NCBI RefSeq assembly: GCF_901709675.1
Contig: NC_051099.1
Coordinates: 868,001 to 932,000 of the forward strand
Direction: 5' to 3'
DNA: 64,000 nt
Origin: Syngnathus acus
Taxonomy: Eukaryota > Chordata > Actinopteri > Syngnathiformes > Syngnathidae
The notes under the pieces were generated by a model that made no database searches, was not told the DNA's origin, and saw nothing but the letters and a program-made list of their open reading frames with translations. A program made the translations under genes and the position numbers. The first letter of the stretch is position 1. Every line of letters begins with the position of its first letter. Positions 46,973 through 59,002 of the stretch are shown here, one piece after another.

Positions 46973-48780
46973 ATGAGTGCCGCTGAGTGGAAAAAGAAAT
47001 GTGAGGATGAGTGGAATCTGCAGGGCCTGCCGGCACCACAAAGCCTGGACTGGAAGTCTGTGCATGAAGCCAAACCATTTGGGAGGAATCTGCTCAAGAA
47101 CTCGTCTCCTTATGGTAACAATAACGCAACTGTACTAGCTTACCTGAGCAACCCATTGTGTTTCCATGACTGAGTCTGACTTTTGGGATGATTCGTTTGC
47201 AAGTAGAACTTGACTGAGGAATCCCACTTTATAGTCATTGTCATTTGTCTTTATGATCAAACACTTCATTGAAATGTGATTTAGGAACTGTAAAAGAATG
47301 TGGTTTAGCACTGAATTGATCCAAAATGTTTCGAGGGTATTTTCAAACCCAAAAATGAGCACAGGGGAGAGTGTTTGGTTACAACATCTTGCAAAACCTT
47401 TGGCCTTTTGTCGTTCCCATTTAAAAATGTGAGTTGAGTTGATTAAAAAAAAACATCTAGTCTACAATAAAGTCTAAATAAGTCTACACTAAAATGACAA
47501 AAGTCCACAGATTTGTTGCTTGTCACTTTTTTTTTTTTTTTTGAACGGCTAGTCAAGTGAGTAATTCACTAAATGTGTTGACTTTGCATGTTCTCCCTCC
47601 CTATGACTGCATGGCTTTCCTCCCACATTCCCAAAACATGCACTCTAAACTCCCTTTACGTGTGATTTTGGGTGTGACTGCAACACATGGCTTTGTCATA
47701 TTTGCTAACTCAACAGGTGTGGCGTTTGCCCCTTTGTCCTCAATGCACAGGGTTGAGTAAAGATATGGCTCCACCTGAACCCGACTTGCCAGAATTTCCC
47801 ATGCGTGGCCCTCCCATTTTTCAACCGGAAGGTAATGACACCGACTTGCATGTCTGTCAAGTGTGTGATTTCATTAGAAAATTTCAATTTGAAGGTGACT
47901 TCACTGGCTGGACCACCAACATAGAGGTTCTCCCTGAAGATACCAGTGGCATTCCAGCAGGGGTTGTGATCTGTGCTTTACCGCAGTTCAGGTAATGTGT
48001 GGAGCAGATGGTAAGGGAGGAATAGAATCCATTTATATTTACATTTAGCATCATGATATGCAAAATATTCTCTTTCTTTGTCAGTTGGTTTACACTGGAG
48101 CAGACTCTGGACCTAAAGGCAGAAGGTCTATGGGATGAGCTGCTGGATGAGTTTCAACCAGAAATAGTCATTCAAGACTGGTGGGTGACTCACTCATCAT
48201 GGACTGTGCAACATTATCATATGGCTTCTTATCAGCCTGGTTCAAATGATGCATGTCATCAAGGTTTCTGCAAATTGTGCATGCGTGTAATATTTATGTT
48301 TGGTGTACATAATTCGTTTTTTCAGTTCAGGTTTCAGTACTTGTGTTTGCAGCCTGAAATGAAATGAATCTATTATTATTATTATTATTCTGATTGAACT
48401 AGGTATGAGGAGAGTCAACTGCATCAGTCAATCTACCAACTCCATGTGAAGTTATTGGGTGCGGACAAAAGCACGGTGATCTCCGAGCACTCTGTCAACC
48501 CCACTGAGGACTTGAGCATCTATTCCCTCACGTGGAAGGAAGTAAGTTCCTTTTGCCGCCCTCCACCCAATGTGCTCTTTTGGTTTGACGTCCACATGTG
48601 TTTTTCATTGCCTGCCTCTCTGTTGACCTGTAGGTGTCACACGTGTTCTCTGGCTATGGCCCGGGCGTGAGGTACATTCACTTCTTGCACAGAGTGAAGA
48701 ACCAATTTTTGAATGGCTTCTACGCCACAAGGTTTACCGGCAGCTCAGTTATTGTCAAACCACTCAAAAGCAGCTCATAG
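46973..48780 (+). CDS. nccrp1: Non-specific cytotoxic cell receptor protein 1 (F-box-associated domain)
   Basis: Six exons (46973-47114, 47751-47831, 47895-47991, 48085-48180, 48403-48541, 48634-48780) give 233 residues. The N-terminus has a motif shared with F-box proteins of this group (KPFGRNLLKN), then a proline-rich linker (APPEPDLPEFP). The rest is an FBA domain: DFTGWTTNIEVLP, QTLDLKAEGLWDELLD, PEIVIQDWYEESQ, and the glycan-pocket region SHVFSGYGPGVRYIHF and FYATRFTGSSV. There is no full F-box, as in NCCRP1 and unlike FBXO2, FBXO6 or FBXO44, and human NCCRP1 is on 19q13. In fish it was described as a receptor of non-specific cytotoxic cells; the absence of a signal peptide or membrane segment here fits a cytosolic protein better. 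Exon 3 has an AAG acceptor. Confidence 0.87.
47584..47675. mobile_element. Degenerate dispersed repeat inside nccrp1 intron 1
   Basis: TTGCATGTTCTCCCTC, TTTCCTCCCACATTCCC and AAAACATGCACTCTAAA are recognisable phrases of the dispersed fish repeat also seen at 10458 and 50438. Confidence 0.6.
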
Positions 48781-48882
48781 ACGCATCTTTTCTCAATAGG
48801 CTGCTGGGATTTCCTCAGATGATAGATTATAGCAATACATTGGCTGCCTTCACAGAAGCAAAACAAAAGTTTGGACAAATTG

Positions 48883-48888
48883 AATAAA
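48883..48888 (+). terminator. nccrp1: Polyadenylation signal of nccrp1
   Basis: AATAAA 103 bases after the nccrp1 stop codon. Confidence 0.6.
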
Positions 48889-49500
48889 ATGTACAGACTT
48901 TTCTTCCAAAACGGAAACAATTCCCTTTTTGATTGTCATACATTATATTGCACGCTAGACATTAGGGCCATGACCTTTGTGACTGAAAAATAAAATGTCC
49001 CTGGTAGGCTACTATATACCATGCAACTCTTGCTAGAATATGTTACACATGGAATGGAATGGATTTTTTCTCTCTCTTCTCTTCTATTCTCTTCTGTTGT
49101 GTGGTTGCCCTGCTGGGCCATGCAATTACGCACACCTAACTTGATAAAACAAAAATACATCCATTATAATGTCTATAATGTTTCTAAAACGTTTGCATTC
49201 AATGATTAAGCACTAGGTATAATGTAAGTTGGTAATACATTTGGGACAAATCCTGTAGATTCAATGTAGCTCACCTTTAAACCAAAGCATATCGTTTACG
49301 TTAGTATATTTATTTACACGGGCCATGGCGAAAAAAATACGATCTAGAAGATTTATAAGAATAAAAAAGATGGAAAAGAATGAATCTGAACCTACTCACA
49401 ATGAATCTCGTATGTACACGGTGATCTTGATCATTTTCGCATCCATTCAATGATTAATTCGAGTTGGGACAACTTGGGAGGAGGAGACAGTGTGCGCGTC

Positions 49501-49510
49501 GTCACGTGAC
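49501..49510. promoter_or_regulatory. GTCACGTGAC palindrome (E-box / CLEAR-like)
   Basis: A perfect 10-base palindrome matching the CLEAR/USF E-box, in a locally GC-rich patch 130 bases before a strong donor (CCAGAAG|GTAAGA, 49639). Confidence 0.45.
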
Positions 49511-50437
49511 CAAGCATCAGCGTCCACCGGCAAAGTTTTTTTCCGCGACTTTTCCTCTAAGACGATCCGGGATAGTCGTCATCCTGCATACTTGCAACAA
49601 TGTCACCTATCAACGGAGCTGTACCATAAAACCAGAAGGTAAGAGACTTAACAGACGATATCTTACGCTTGTCCTGAAGAAGTGCGCGAATGAACTGGAG
49701 CCACAGCTGACTTTGGGCAACAGGTAGGTAGGTAGGTAGGTAGGTAGGGTTGCACTGGTTGACAGTCATCTATCTGCAGGGCACACAAAGAAGTCGACAA
49801 AAAGAAGTTCAGAGCTCAAAATATTTTGCAGTTTTCCATCCAATTGGGCTCGGTCAAGCCACATGAAATAGTCCTTTAATATTCAAAACAAAATGACCAT
49901 TTTCATTTGAAACATCAACAAATATACAAACTAGATAAAATGTCATTTACATTTTGCCATAAATTAAAATTGTTGAATAAAACAAAAAGTGACGCCTTTT
50001 CATCTTTTAAAGCTATCATTTCTGATTGGAGATGCGGAGGCAAATTTTCCACTTGTTCGGATACTGAAAATAGTATTTAAATCAATGTTTGTTTTTAAAT
50101 GGCGCAAAACCTTTGTAACTCGAGGTTTCACTTGTATTTAGGCTATAGACTTAAAGTCCCATCAATTGAACCTTGCACAATACAATGCAGATTGAAGGAC
50201 ACTCTGATGAAGGCGGAAGTACAAGCCGAAACATGTCAGGTCATGCGACCTCAAATCGTTTGTTTGAGATCAAAGAACCAGTGCAGATTGAAAACGTAAC
50301 TATCACTAATTCAGTGATCATATTTACTTTGCAACTCAATTCACAGTGCGCACACCTAAATGTTCTTTTTCAAATTTGAAGTGACGGGCTACTCTGCTCT
50401 GTTTTCTGAGGGGGAGAGAACAGAAAAAATCCAAGCA

Positions 50438-50540
50438 GGCATGAGGAGAACATGCAGCCTCCACACAAGGAGGCAGTCGCTGAGATTTGAAACCCAAACC
50501 TCACAACTACGAGGCAGATCCCCTAACCAACAATCCCTCA
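50438..50540. mobile_element. Degenerate dispersed fish repeat
   Basis: GAGAACATGCAGCCTCCACA and CAAACCTCACAACTACGAGG match a widespread teleost interspersed repeat recalled from other genomes. Confidence 0.6.
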
Positions 50541-53500
50541 TACAGAGAGATTTTCTTTTGCTTACCTTGATCAGCTACATGAGAACAACCATAAAAACCT
50601 CCAGTTTATATCTACGTATATGTCCGAATTGACCACTCATGCTGTCTCATTGCAGGTTTATCCGATGTTGTGGCTGGTGCAGGAGAACATCGTCCATCCC
50701 GGTATAACTGCAGCCCATGTTTGAGACAGTAAGTAGCTCAGGTTTGCAAATCAATTTTATTCTATTTTGATTGATGTTTTACACAGCACCCACCACGACT
50801 TGATTATAATATCAAATAAAACATGTAGTATAAAAAAAAAAGGTCCTGTGGCTCTGAGGATAAAAGCTAAAAGTTGACTGCTAAAGCTTGCTGCTACTTG
50901 GCTGAAATGCAAGCTCGCTCCCACCACACCCCACCCCGCCCCGCCCCCCACTGTAGCAACCCAAGTGCTCCAGCATTGTGCACAGGCAATGATACGCGTG
51001 CCATTTCAGGTGCCACGGGACAAAGGGCTATACTATACCTCACGTTTCTCTCACATTTCCCCCTGGATCAATCAGTAAAACGGTGTTGTTATCTCCCCCA
51101 CTGAAAACTTTTCATCCCCATGATTTAGTAAAGATGTTTGAAAGGCTCTGCTTTACCCACATAGTATTGATTAGTTGTCTCTTATTGATGGACTGGGCTA
51201 TTTCAATTTTAGGGAACTGTCCAAAGTCTATCATGTGCCATATACTAAGTTGCTGATCATGCCGTTTACGAGAGGAGGAATTTGCAGCAATGCTCCTAGA
51301 TTAGTGAAAGCCCCCGTTTTGGAGAGAATGAACTGTCAGTAAGTGTAAAAAATGTGTCCATTTTGTTTTCACTGTCTTGACTAGTTCATTACATGTTAAG
51401 GTCTGTTGATCGCCTCGGCACTTTTTGTTAATATTTAGTTATTCGTAAATCGGCAATGCCGGAAACTGCCATGAATAATAAAGGGAACTAGTGCATAACG
51501 TGACTTTTGTGTTTCTCTAGGTAGGAAATAAGTGACCTTAGGATGGGTAATCATTCTTTACACCTGTGAATCTCAATCTCGTCCACACCGGTCACATTTT
51601 GGGTTTCCTATGTGATGTTTAAAAACAACAGCAACGAATTAAAAGCCAAATGCCCGTGCTGAATATTTCTTTTCAAAGCGCACTGCGTTCCACCTAAAGT
51701 GGAGAGAACTGGTAACTTCTAAGGTTGCCAATGCCCAGACTGAGTATCTCATGTAATAGAAACCTTAGAAGCTGCTGTCTCCTGGCTGTCAGTAGCTTGT
51801 CAAAAAGCCTGATGTGTCCACCTCATGTCCGGCTTCATTAAGCCTCTCTCATTCCATCTCTCTCTCTCTCGCTCCCTCCTGTCCTGTCCTTTGGAGTTAG
51901 CATCCAGGAAGACATTTGAGGGACTCTCGAATGTTTTGACTCGAATGTTTGTTTACTATGAGTCAAATCATTTTTGCTTTTCCACAGTGCATTATTAATA
52001 GTACGCCAAAAATCCCCTCTGCAAATGATATATAGTATAACAGCAATGAGGTGCCATTTTACATATTGTGGACAAGATCTGGTCTCCAAAACAATTTTTC
52101 CTGAAGGAAGTTAACGTTCAACATTATCAACTGTAATACAAACTTAAAAGTGAATATGATGACCTAAAAACAATATGATTAATATAGTACATTGTTATAC
52201 TGTTTGCTTTAATGAAGCTAACTAAGAAGCCTGGGTTGCTGCTCTTTAGCTTGCTTAAAGTGCTTAATTGTGCCACTGAGGAACGTACAATAATGAATCG
52301 ATGTATTCTCCATGACTAATGAAAGATCGCTTAAGTTCACTGATGGGATGTGCATAAGGAAGTAGTCTAAATAGAGCTCAATGAAGTCCGCTAAAAGTAC
52401 TGTATATCATTGAACATGTGCAGCGGAGGGAGGCATTGTCCCTGCCTGGCACGCTGTAAACTAAACCTTAACCTTGATTAAACGGGCTTATATTCCTCTC
52501 CAGATTGATAGCCGTTTTGACGTAGTGGACACGCTACGCGTGGCTTACGTTGCTTTTTCCTTCATAGAAAACATGGATGGTGGTCATTTATACGCAGAGG
52601 GTAATTCATAATATACTGAGGAACAGACGCAACACAGCAGACGGAAAGTCAAAACCCTGATTGAGTGATTTTCTCTCAAAGTATGAAGTCAATTGAAAAG
52701 ACCTGAAAGCATTCTATCTGCATTTACAGACTTCTTGGGTCGTTTAAAAGCATCTCTATATATATTTGTGTTTTAAAATGGTCTGATAACACGATTGCAA
52801 ATAAACCACATCCTTCCTGTTGCAGGTCACGTATCCATTGACTAACATAACAAAACATTTATGTATGTGGGACACTGCAAGCTTGCTAAACATTTGCAGT
52901 GATGATGCATCATGGAAAGTTTTGACATATCATGGAAACAACCTTATAATTCTTTAACAAACCTTGGTTAACCATGTGCTTAATGCTAGCATGCTATCAG
53001 GAGGAGTCCGATTATTATTAACCTCATCAACTGAGTCACTTTTTACTACTTTGTGTTTTGTTTGGAACATTTGTGTATAAGAGCTTCTGGTGTAAGGCGG
53101 TTCTTAGTCTGAGGTGGTGGTAACCATAGCACTGCTTGGAAAGTGAAATGTGATGCAGCAGCTCTGTTAGCTGTGTTCCTGAATCACAACTGTATAACCA
53201 TCAGGCAGAGCTCAGGCTGCATCAAAGATGCAGCAGCCAAGTATCCGTTTCAAGTCACAACGCACAATGCAGTGTAGCTTCACCCGCGTGGGAGGTAGCA
53301 GGAACAGCCCGTCACTCTCACCTACCGAGAATCAACTACCTGCTTTACTTTTCAAGTGACACCTACTTCAATCCGTATTGTTTTCCTTATTTGCATTGCT
53401 TTTGCCATAATGAGTTGAAAGCTCTTGTTTGGTCAGCAGCTTTAAAAGCTATAATGGCCATAAATAAATTAGGCTGCCACGCACAAGGTCCCAAAACACT

Positions 53501-54003
53501 CTGGCTGTTTATCGGGTGTGAAGGAGACTGGTGTCAGTTGTAAACATGTGCACAGCAACTGATGGGAACATTTTGCATCATTGTACACATGATATTAAAC
53601 TCGTATCTTTCAAATCAATATTACAGAGACATTGTTACGAAGCTCTGAATCTTTTGAAAGAAAAAAATAAAATACATTGCCTGTTCTTAATTGGGATGAA
53701 TGAGCATTGCCAAAGAAAGACAATCGCAAGAGCTGCATGGCTTAACGTTCTGTCTTTAGTTTCTCACAGGTCATTTTGATAAGTAGACAAGATGACTCAG
53801 ACAGATCAGTTTACGTTTAGCTCATCTCCAAGCCTTTGTGTTTGTGGATATATGCTAAGTCGGACACGTTTAGGTTGAATAAAATCTGGCACCATTTCCT
53901 TCGAGTCTTTCAAAGTTTTGCTTCAGATGAGATCTATTTTGAAAAACAAAATCTGTTTTTTCAGACTTGTGACCCAGCGGCTCCCCCCAGGCATTTCTGA
54001 GAT

Positions 54004-57000
54004 ATGGAAGCAATACCTATCCACATTCCAACAGTCCCTGTTCTTCTCGGGCTTGTTCTACTTTCCAACCCTTGCACCTCCTTCAGGCCACAGGTTATGG
54101 AACGAGCATCTGGCCCTTCACAGTCACCTAATTTCACAGAATCTGGCAAGCGGGTTTGTGCGGGCCAGGTGGTGTGTAAAGCTGGGATTCTGTTGCCGGT
54201 GTGGTTGCCACTCAACCCTCCTCAAGGGGAGAGGGCAGGAAGAGCTATCATCTACTTCCTCTGTCTCATGTACATTTTCCTTGGAGTGTCCATCATTGCA
54301 GACCGTTTTATGGCATCAATTGAAGTCATTACCTCTCAGGTATGGGTCACATCCGTTTCAATTCGTCAACGTTGGCATTACAGACACTTTGATGACATCA
54401 TTGGCAGATTCTGACATCAATCTCTGTTGCAGGTGAAAGAGATAACCATTACCAAACCCAATGGAGAGAAAACAGTAACTTCTGTGCGAATCTGGAACGA
54501 GACCGTCTCCAACCTCACACTCATGGCTCTCGGCTCTTCCGCTCCTGAAATTTTGCTTTCTGTCATTGAGGTATACAACCCAAATGGTTTACGTGACAAT
54601 AAAGCGCCCTCGTTTTATAACAACTTCAAAAGTACAATGTAGACTTACCTTTGCTTTGACGTCAGTAACCGTCGATGGCACTGAATTTGTTTGTTTTGTT
54701 TTTGTACACTTGACAGGTATGCGGGCATAACTTTCATGCAGGGGAGCTGGGCCCAGGCACCATTGTCGGAAGCGCCGCCTTCAATATGTTTGTGATTATC
54801 GGCATATGTGTGTGGGTGATCCCCGACGGAGAGTCTCGCAAGATCAAACACCTACGAGTGTTTTTTATTACATCCTTCTGGAGTATCTTTGCCTACATTT
54901 GGCTCTATCTCATACTGGCCGTCATCTCGCCTGGGATCGTAGAGGTGCGTTTCGACACATTTGACGGCAATTGCAAATGACTAAAAGCTGCCGTTGTGTA
55001 TCGCAAGGTATGGGAAGCCGCAGTGACCCTGCTTTACTTCCCGGTGTGTGTCTTGTTGGCTTGGATCGCTGACCGTCGCTTGCTCTTCTACAAATATCTT
55101 CGCAAACGTTACCGTGCTGACAAAAGACATGGTATTGTGGTGGAAATGGAAGGTGGCCCTGAGATGATCATCGATGAAAAAAACTCCGATGGCATTTCGT
55201 GCCCCAGAAACTCCTCGAGTGTGACAGTGTCTGTACAAACGCCAAGTGAGATGGACCAGAGCCAAGATGAGGTAGGGAAGACTGGGGGTTTTTTCCACAT
55301 GGCAAGACGTGGTTAAAAACAGAATTATTTTCTTTCATTGATAGGTGGTTCGTAAACTCAAAGACCTACGGGACAAACACCCTGAGAAAAACCTCGACCA
55401 GCTCATCGAAATGGCCAACTACTCCACTTTGGTTCGTCAGAAGAAGAGTCGAGCTTTTTACCGTGTCCAGGCGACTCGCTTGTTGATAGGTGCTGGAAAC
55501 CTACTGAGGAGACATGCTTCTCAACATTCACGCCGTAGCGGACAAGGAGATGACAAGCTTACATGCTCTCACATTTGTTTTGAAAGTGCCCAGTATCAGT
55601 GTATTGAGAACTGTGGTACTCTAAGCCTTTGGGTGATCCTTGATGGCGGTACATCCCAGAATACCTTTTATGTGGACTACTGTACAGAAAATGGTTCTGC
55701 CAATGCTGGAACTGATTATGACTTTATTGAAGGAACCTTGATATTTAAGCCCGGAGAGACACGGAAAGAAATCAAGGTGAGCAAAGAAAAAAATGGCGTG
55801 GCAATAATATTTATAACAATAATAATATGTCATTGAACACCAAAAAATAGATCGATATGTTTTTAGCTGTGATAGGAATTTAATGGCAAATGTACCTTCA
55901 TCATAAACAAGATTTTTTTTTTTCCTAGGTAAACATTTTGGACGATGACGTCTTTGAAGAAGACGAACATTTCTTTGTCCGTCTTCAAAATTTGAGATTA
56001 GAGGAGGGTGGTGATGAAGGGACAGGATGTTCACCCAAGGGCAGACTGGTGGAGCCGCTGGTTGCCACTGTCACTATCTTGGATGATGACCATGCTGGCA
56101 TCTTCACCTTTGGTCAGGGGGTTTTGCGGGTGAGTGAGAGCACAGGCACACTGACGGCGACAGTGGTGAGGAACTCAGGCTCCAGGGGTACCGTTTCTAT
56201 ACCATATCACACAGAGGACGGCAGTGCCAAAGCTGGAGTGGACTACGAGCAGGCCAAGGGTGAGCTGGAGTTTACCAATGAACAGACCAGGTGAGGAAAA
56301 TCAAAGAAAATGTTGGCTTTCCCCCGGAAGAACGTACATTGCTGCTGTTTTAAACATCATGTGAGCAAATATTTGAGATGTGGATGTTGGTCAAAACAAT
56401 GCTGAAATGTTACTTTTAGCTGTTGAGATAATGACGAGTCCACATTTCATTTGGCTTCCCATTCCTAATTTGGGTACTAACTATGTTTTGTGTATATCTT
56501 GTATGCCTCCAGCAACACCTTGAAAATTCACATTCTAAATGTGGAAGAGTATGAAAAACGGGAACATTTCTTCATAGTGCTCAAAGAGCCGAAATGGCTC
56601 AAGCGAGGACTCTCTGGTAAGTCACTAAATATGTGTTGTTTGTTTATTGCACAAGCGGAGCCACTTTACATTTGTATGTTTTTAGGGTTAAGGAATATGA
56701 TTGCTTGATTGATATCAAATGATTTGTTGTCATACCAACATGGAAACATTCATGATTTATTTTTGACAGCATTACTGCTTAATCAGGGTAAGACACTTTT
56801 GTTTGTTGGTTGCTTTGAAGGGTGCAGTGTTAAGCATTCTTATTTTCTTCATTTCTGAGCCAACACTGAGTTTTGACATGCATGAGGGTACTTTGTAAAT
56901 TACAGCAACCTTTCAAATTTGACTCCCAGACGTGTGGCCGGCCGGCCGGCAAATATTGATGGCGGCAGGCACAGCATCTCCTAATCAACGTCAATTTCTG

Positions 57001-58896
57001 CTTGATCCTTGACAGGTCACCCCAGCCCTGAGGAGGAAGAGGCTAGGAGGATCTCTGAGATGGGTAAGCCCATTCTCGGAGAGCACAGCAGGATGGAGAT
57101 CATCATAGAAGAAGCCTGTGACTTTAAGGTGTGTAGCTGGCTGACTACCTTACAATGAATCCACTGTATATTGCATTTCTGACGACCGCACCCAAAATGG
57201 ATCTTTTCATTTTTTATTTTTTTTTTATCTCTATAGTGGGACACAAGTTAATATTGACATTTTATTCATTTGAATGAATTATGAAGGTGACTTCCTTCCT
57301 AATCTCATTGATTTAACCATGTAGATTGACTAACAATATGGCACGTTTTCATCAGACTTCCAATGGCATGCTTGACCAGGTACGGTTTGGGCGGTGTGCT
57401 GTTGTTATGGAGTATTTCTGGTTTCAGTTTCTCATCTCACACCTTTGGATATGCAGAAAATGCTGCGTATTTGTGCCTCATGCCTTTTCTTGACATGATT
57501 GCATGACATAAATAGAAATGGTATTGTGGCTATTTACAAGTAAAGTTTGTAAGATTGTAGTGAGCCACTTTTGGCACGCGAATCTTGTGTTTGACACCCC
57601 TGAGTCTCTGTGTGCTAAGCCTGTTCTGTTTGGCCTTATCTTTAAAAACTGCACAGAGCTGGAAAATATTATTTCGAGACATATGCGGTACAGCTAATCC
57701 CGAACACTCTTTCGGGTAGTGTTGACCTTCCTCCATTATGCATGATGTTTGGATCATTGTTACAGGCAGCTTTGTTACATAATCTCTGTGTAAAAGAGGA
57801 AGGTGTTTTATAATGATATTCATCTTACTTTGTGTAGTAGTAAATGATTGTTTACATGCAGAGTTATTGATAGATTTTCTTTCTTTCTTTATTGTTTCAT
57901 TTGTAATGTCTCAGGAAAAAAATGCTTGCAATTACTGAACAATCCTAAAGTAGCCTATTTCATCTGACAGAATACTGTGGATAAACTCCTTAAAGATACA
58001 AACCTAGCAGCTGTGATTGGCTCACGTTCATGGAGGGAGCAGTTCATTGAAGCTGTCACCGTCAGTGCAGGTCAGTGGCTATCATGAAAAAGCCATCTTA
58101 TGAGTTTCGTGTCCGTCCGTCCGTCCTTATCTGCTTTTGGAATTGACACTTTTTGTTGTCGTCTTTCTAACAGGTGATAGAGATGACGAGGGCGAAGATC
58201 AACCGATGCCCAACTGCTTTGACTATTTCATGCACATGTTGTGCATTTTTTGGAAAGTCCTCTTTGCTTTTGTCCCGCCGACTCAGTACTGGAACGGGTG
58301 GGCATGTTTTATCGTGTCAATATCTGTGGTTGGGATCCTAACAGCCATTATTGGAGACCTTGCCTCCCATTTTGGCTGCACAGTTGGCCTGAGAGACACG
58401 GTCACTGCAGTGGTCTTTGTAGCCCTGGGGACTTCACTGCCTGGTACGTACAGCATGGAGCGCTTCTCATCGATTTCATTCATTGCAGCCATTTTTAATG
58501 CTGAACTTTGAATCCCCAGATACCTTTGCCAGCAAAGTGGCTGCAACCCAGGACCAATATGCAGACGCATCAGTGGGAAATGTAACTGGAAGCAATGCAG
58601 TGAATGTCTTTTTAGGTATTGGTGTAGCTTGGTCTGTGGCTGCCATTTATTGGGAAGTCAAAGGTAAAGTTTTTCGTGTGGATGTTGGCTCACTGGCCTT
58701 CTCCGTCACACTTTTTACCATTTTTGCCTTCTTCGCAATGGGAGCGTTGATGATCCGCCGGAGGCCCTCTATTGGGGGTGAGCTGGGAGGCCCACGGATC
58801 CCCAAAATCCTGACATCACTCTTTCTCTTTGGACTCTGGTTCCTTTACATTCTCTTCTCTAGTTTGGAGGCCTACTGCCATATAAAAGGCTTCTGA
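54004..58896 (+). CDS. slc8a2: Sodium/calcium exchanger 2 (NCX2)
   Basis: Twelve coding exons (54004-54339, 54433-54570, 54717-54944, 55008-55271, 55345-55776, 55929-56290, 56513-56616, 56770-56787, 57016-57128, 57971-58070, 58174-58443, 58520-58896) join to 913 residues; human NCX2 has 921. Features in order: N-terminal signal-like hydrophobic stretch, alpha-1 repeat ([16 protein letters not shown] ... GSAAFNMF), XIP region ([17 protein letters not shown]), CBD1 with an intact acidic cluster (DDDVFEEDE) and linker DDDHAG, CBD2, alpha-2 repeat ([15 protein letters not shown] ... [14 protein letters not shown]), and C-terminus [32 protein letters not shown] and WLKRGLSALLLNQG identify NCX2 rather than NCX1, 3 or 4. 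It extrudes one calcium for three sodium ions across the plasma membrane, mainly in neurons. Oddities: the long exon of other exchangers is split six ways, an 18-base microexon is present, and a CBD2 acidic pair is replaced. Confidence 0.94.
54653..54690. mobile_element. Partial MITE-like copy 3 in slc8a2 intron 2
   Basis: GCTTTGACGTCAGTAACCGT followed by CGATGGCACTGAATTTGT matches the right half of the elements at 17873 and 41059. The left end is missing. Confidence 0.5.
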
Positions 58897-58996
58897 GAAA
58901 GCGGCGATGGGAACGCTCACTGCACAAAGATGTACAGTATTCTTTTGGAAAGAACTGATTTTTAGAAGACCTATCACCACCTCTGGCATGTTATCA

Positions 58997-59002
58997 AATA
59001 AA
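58997..59002 (+). terminator. slc8a2: Polyadenylation signal of slc8a2
   Basis: AATAAA 101 bases after the slc8a2 stop codon. Confidence 0.5.

Larger units (their letters stand above)
48889..53964. other. Gap between nccrp1 and slc8a2, with candidate non-coding exons
   Basis: Contains a promoter-like patch with GTCACGTGAC (49501-49510), two possible non-coding exons (ending 49638, and 50656-50728), a (GGTA)n run (about 49724-49748) and a degraded dispersed repeat (50438-50540). From 51000 to 53960 I see nothing gene-like. An acceptor TTTTTCAG at 53964 opens the slc8a2 start exon. Confidence 0.45.
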
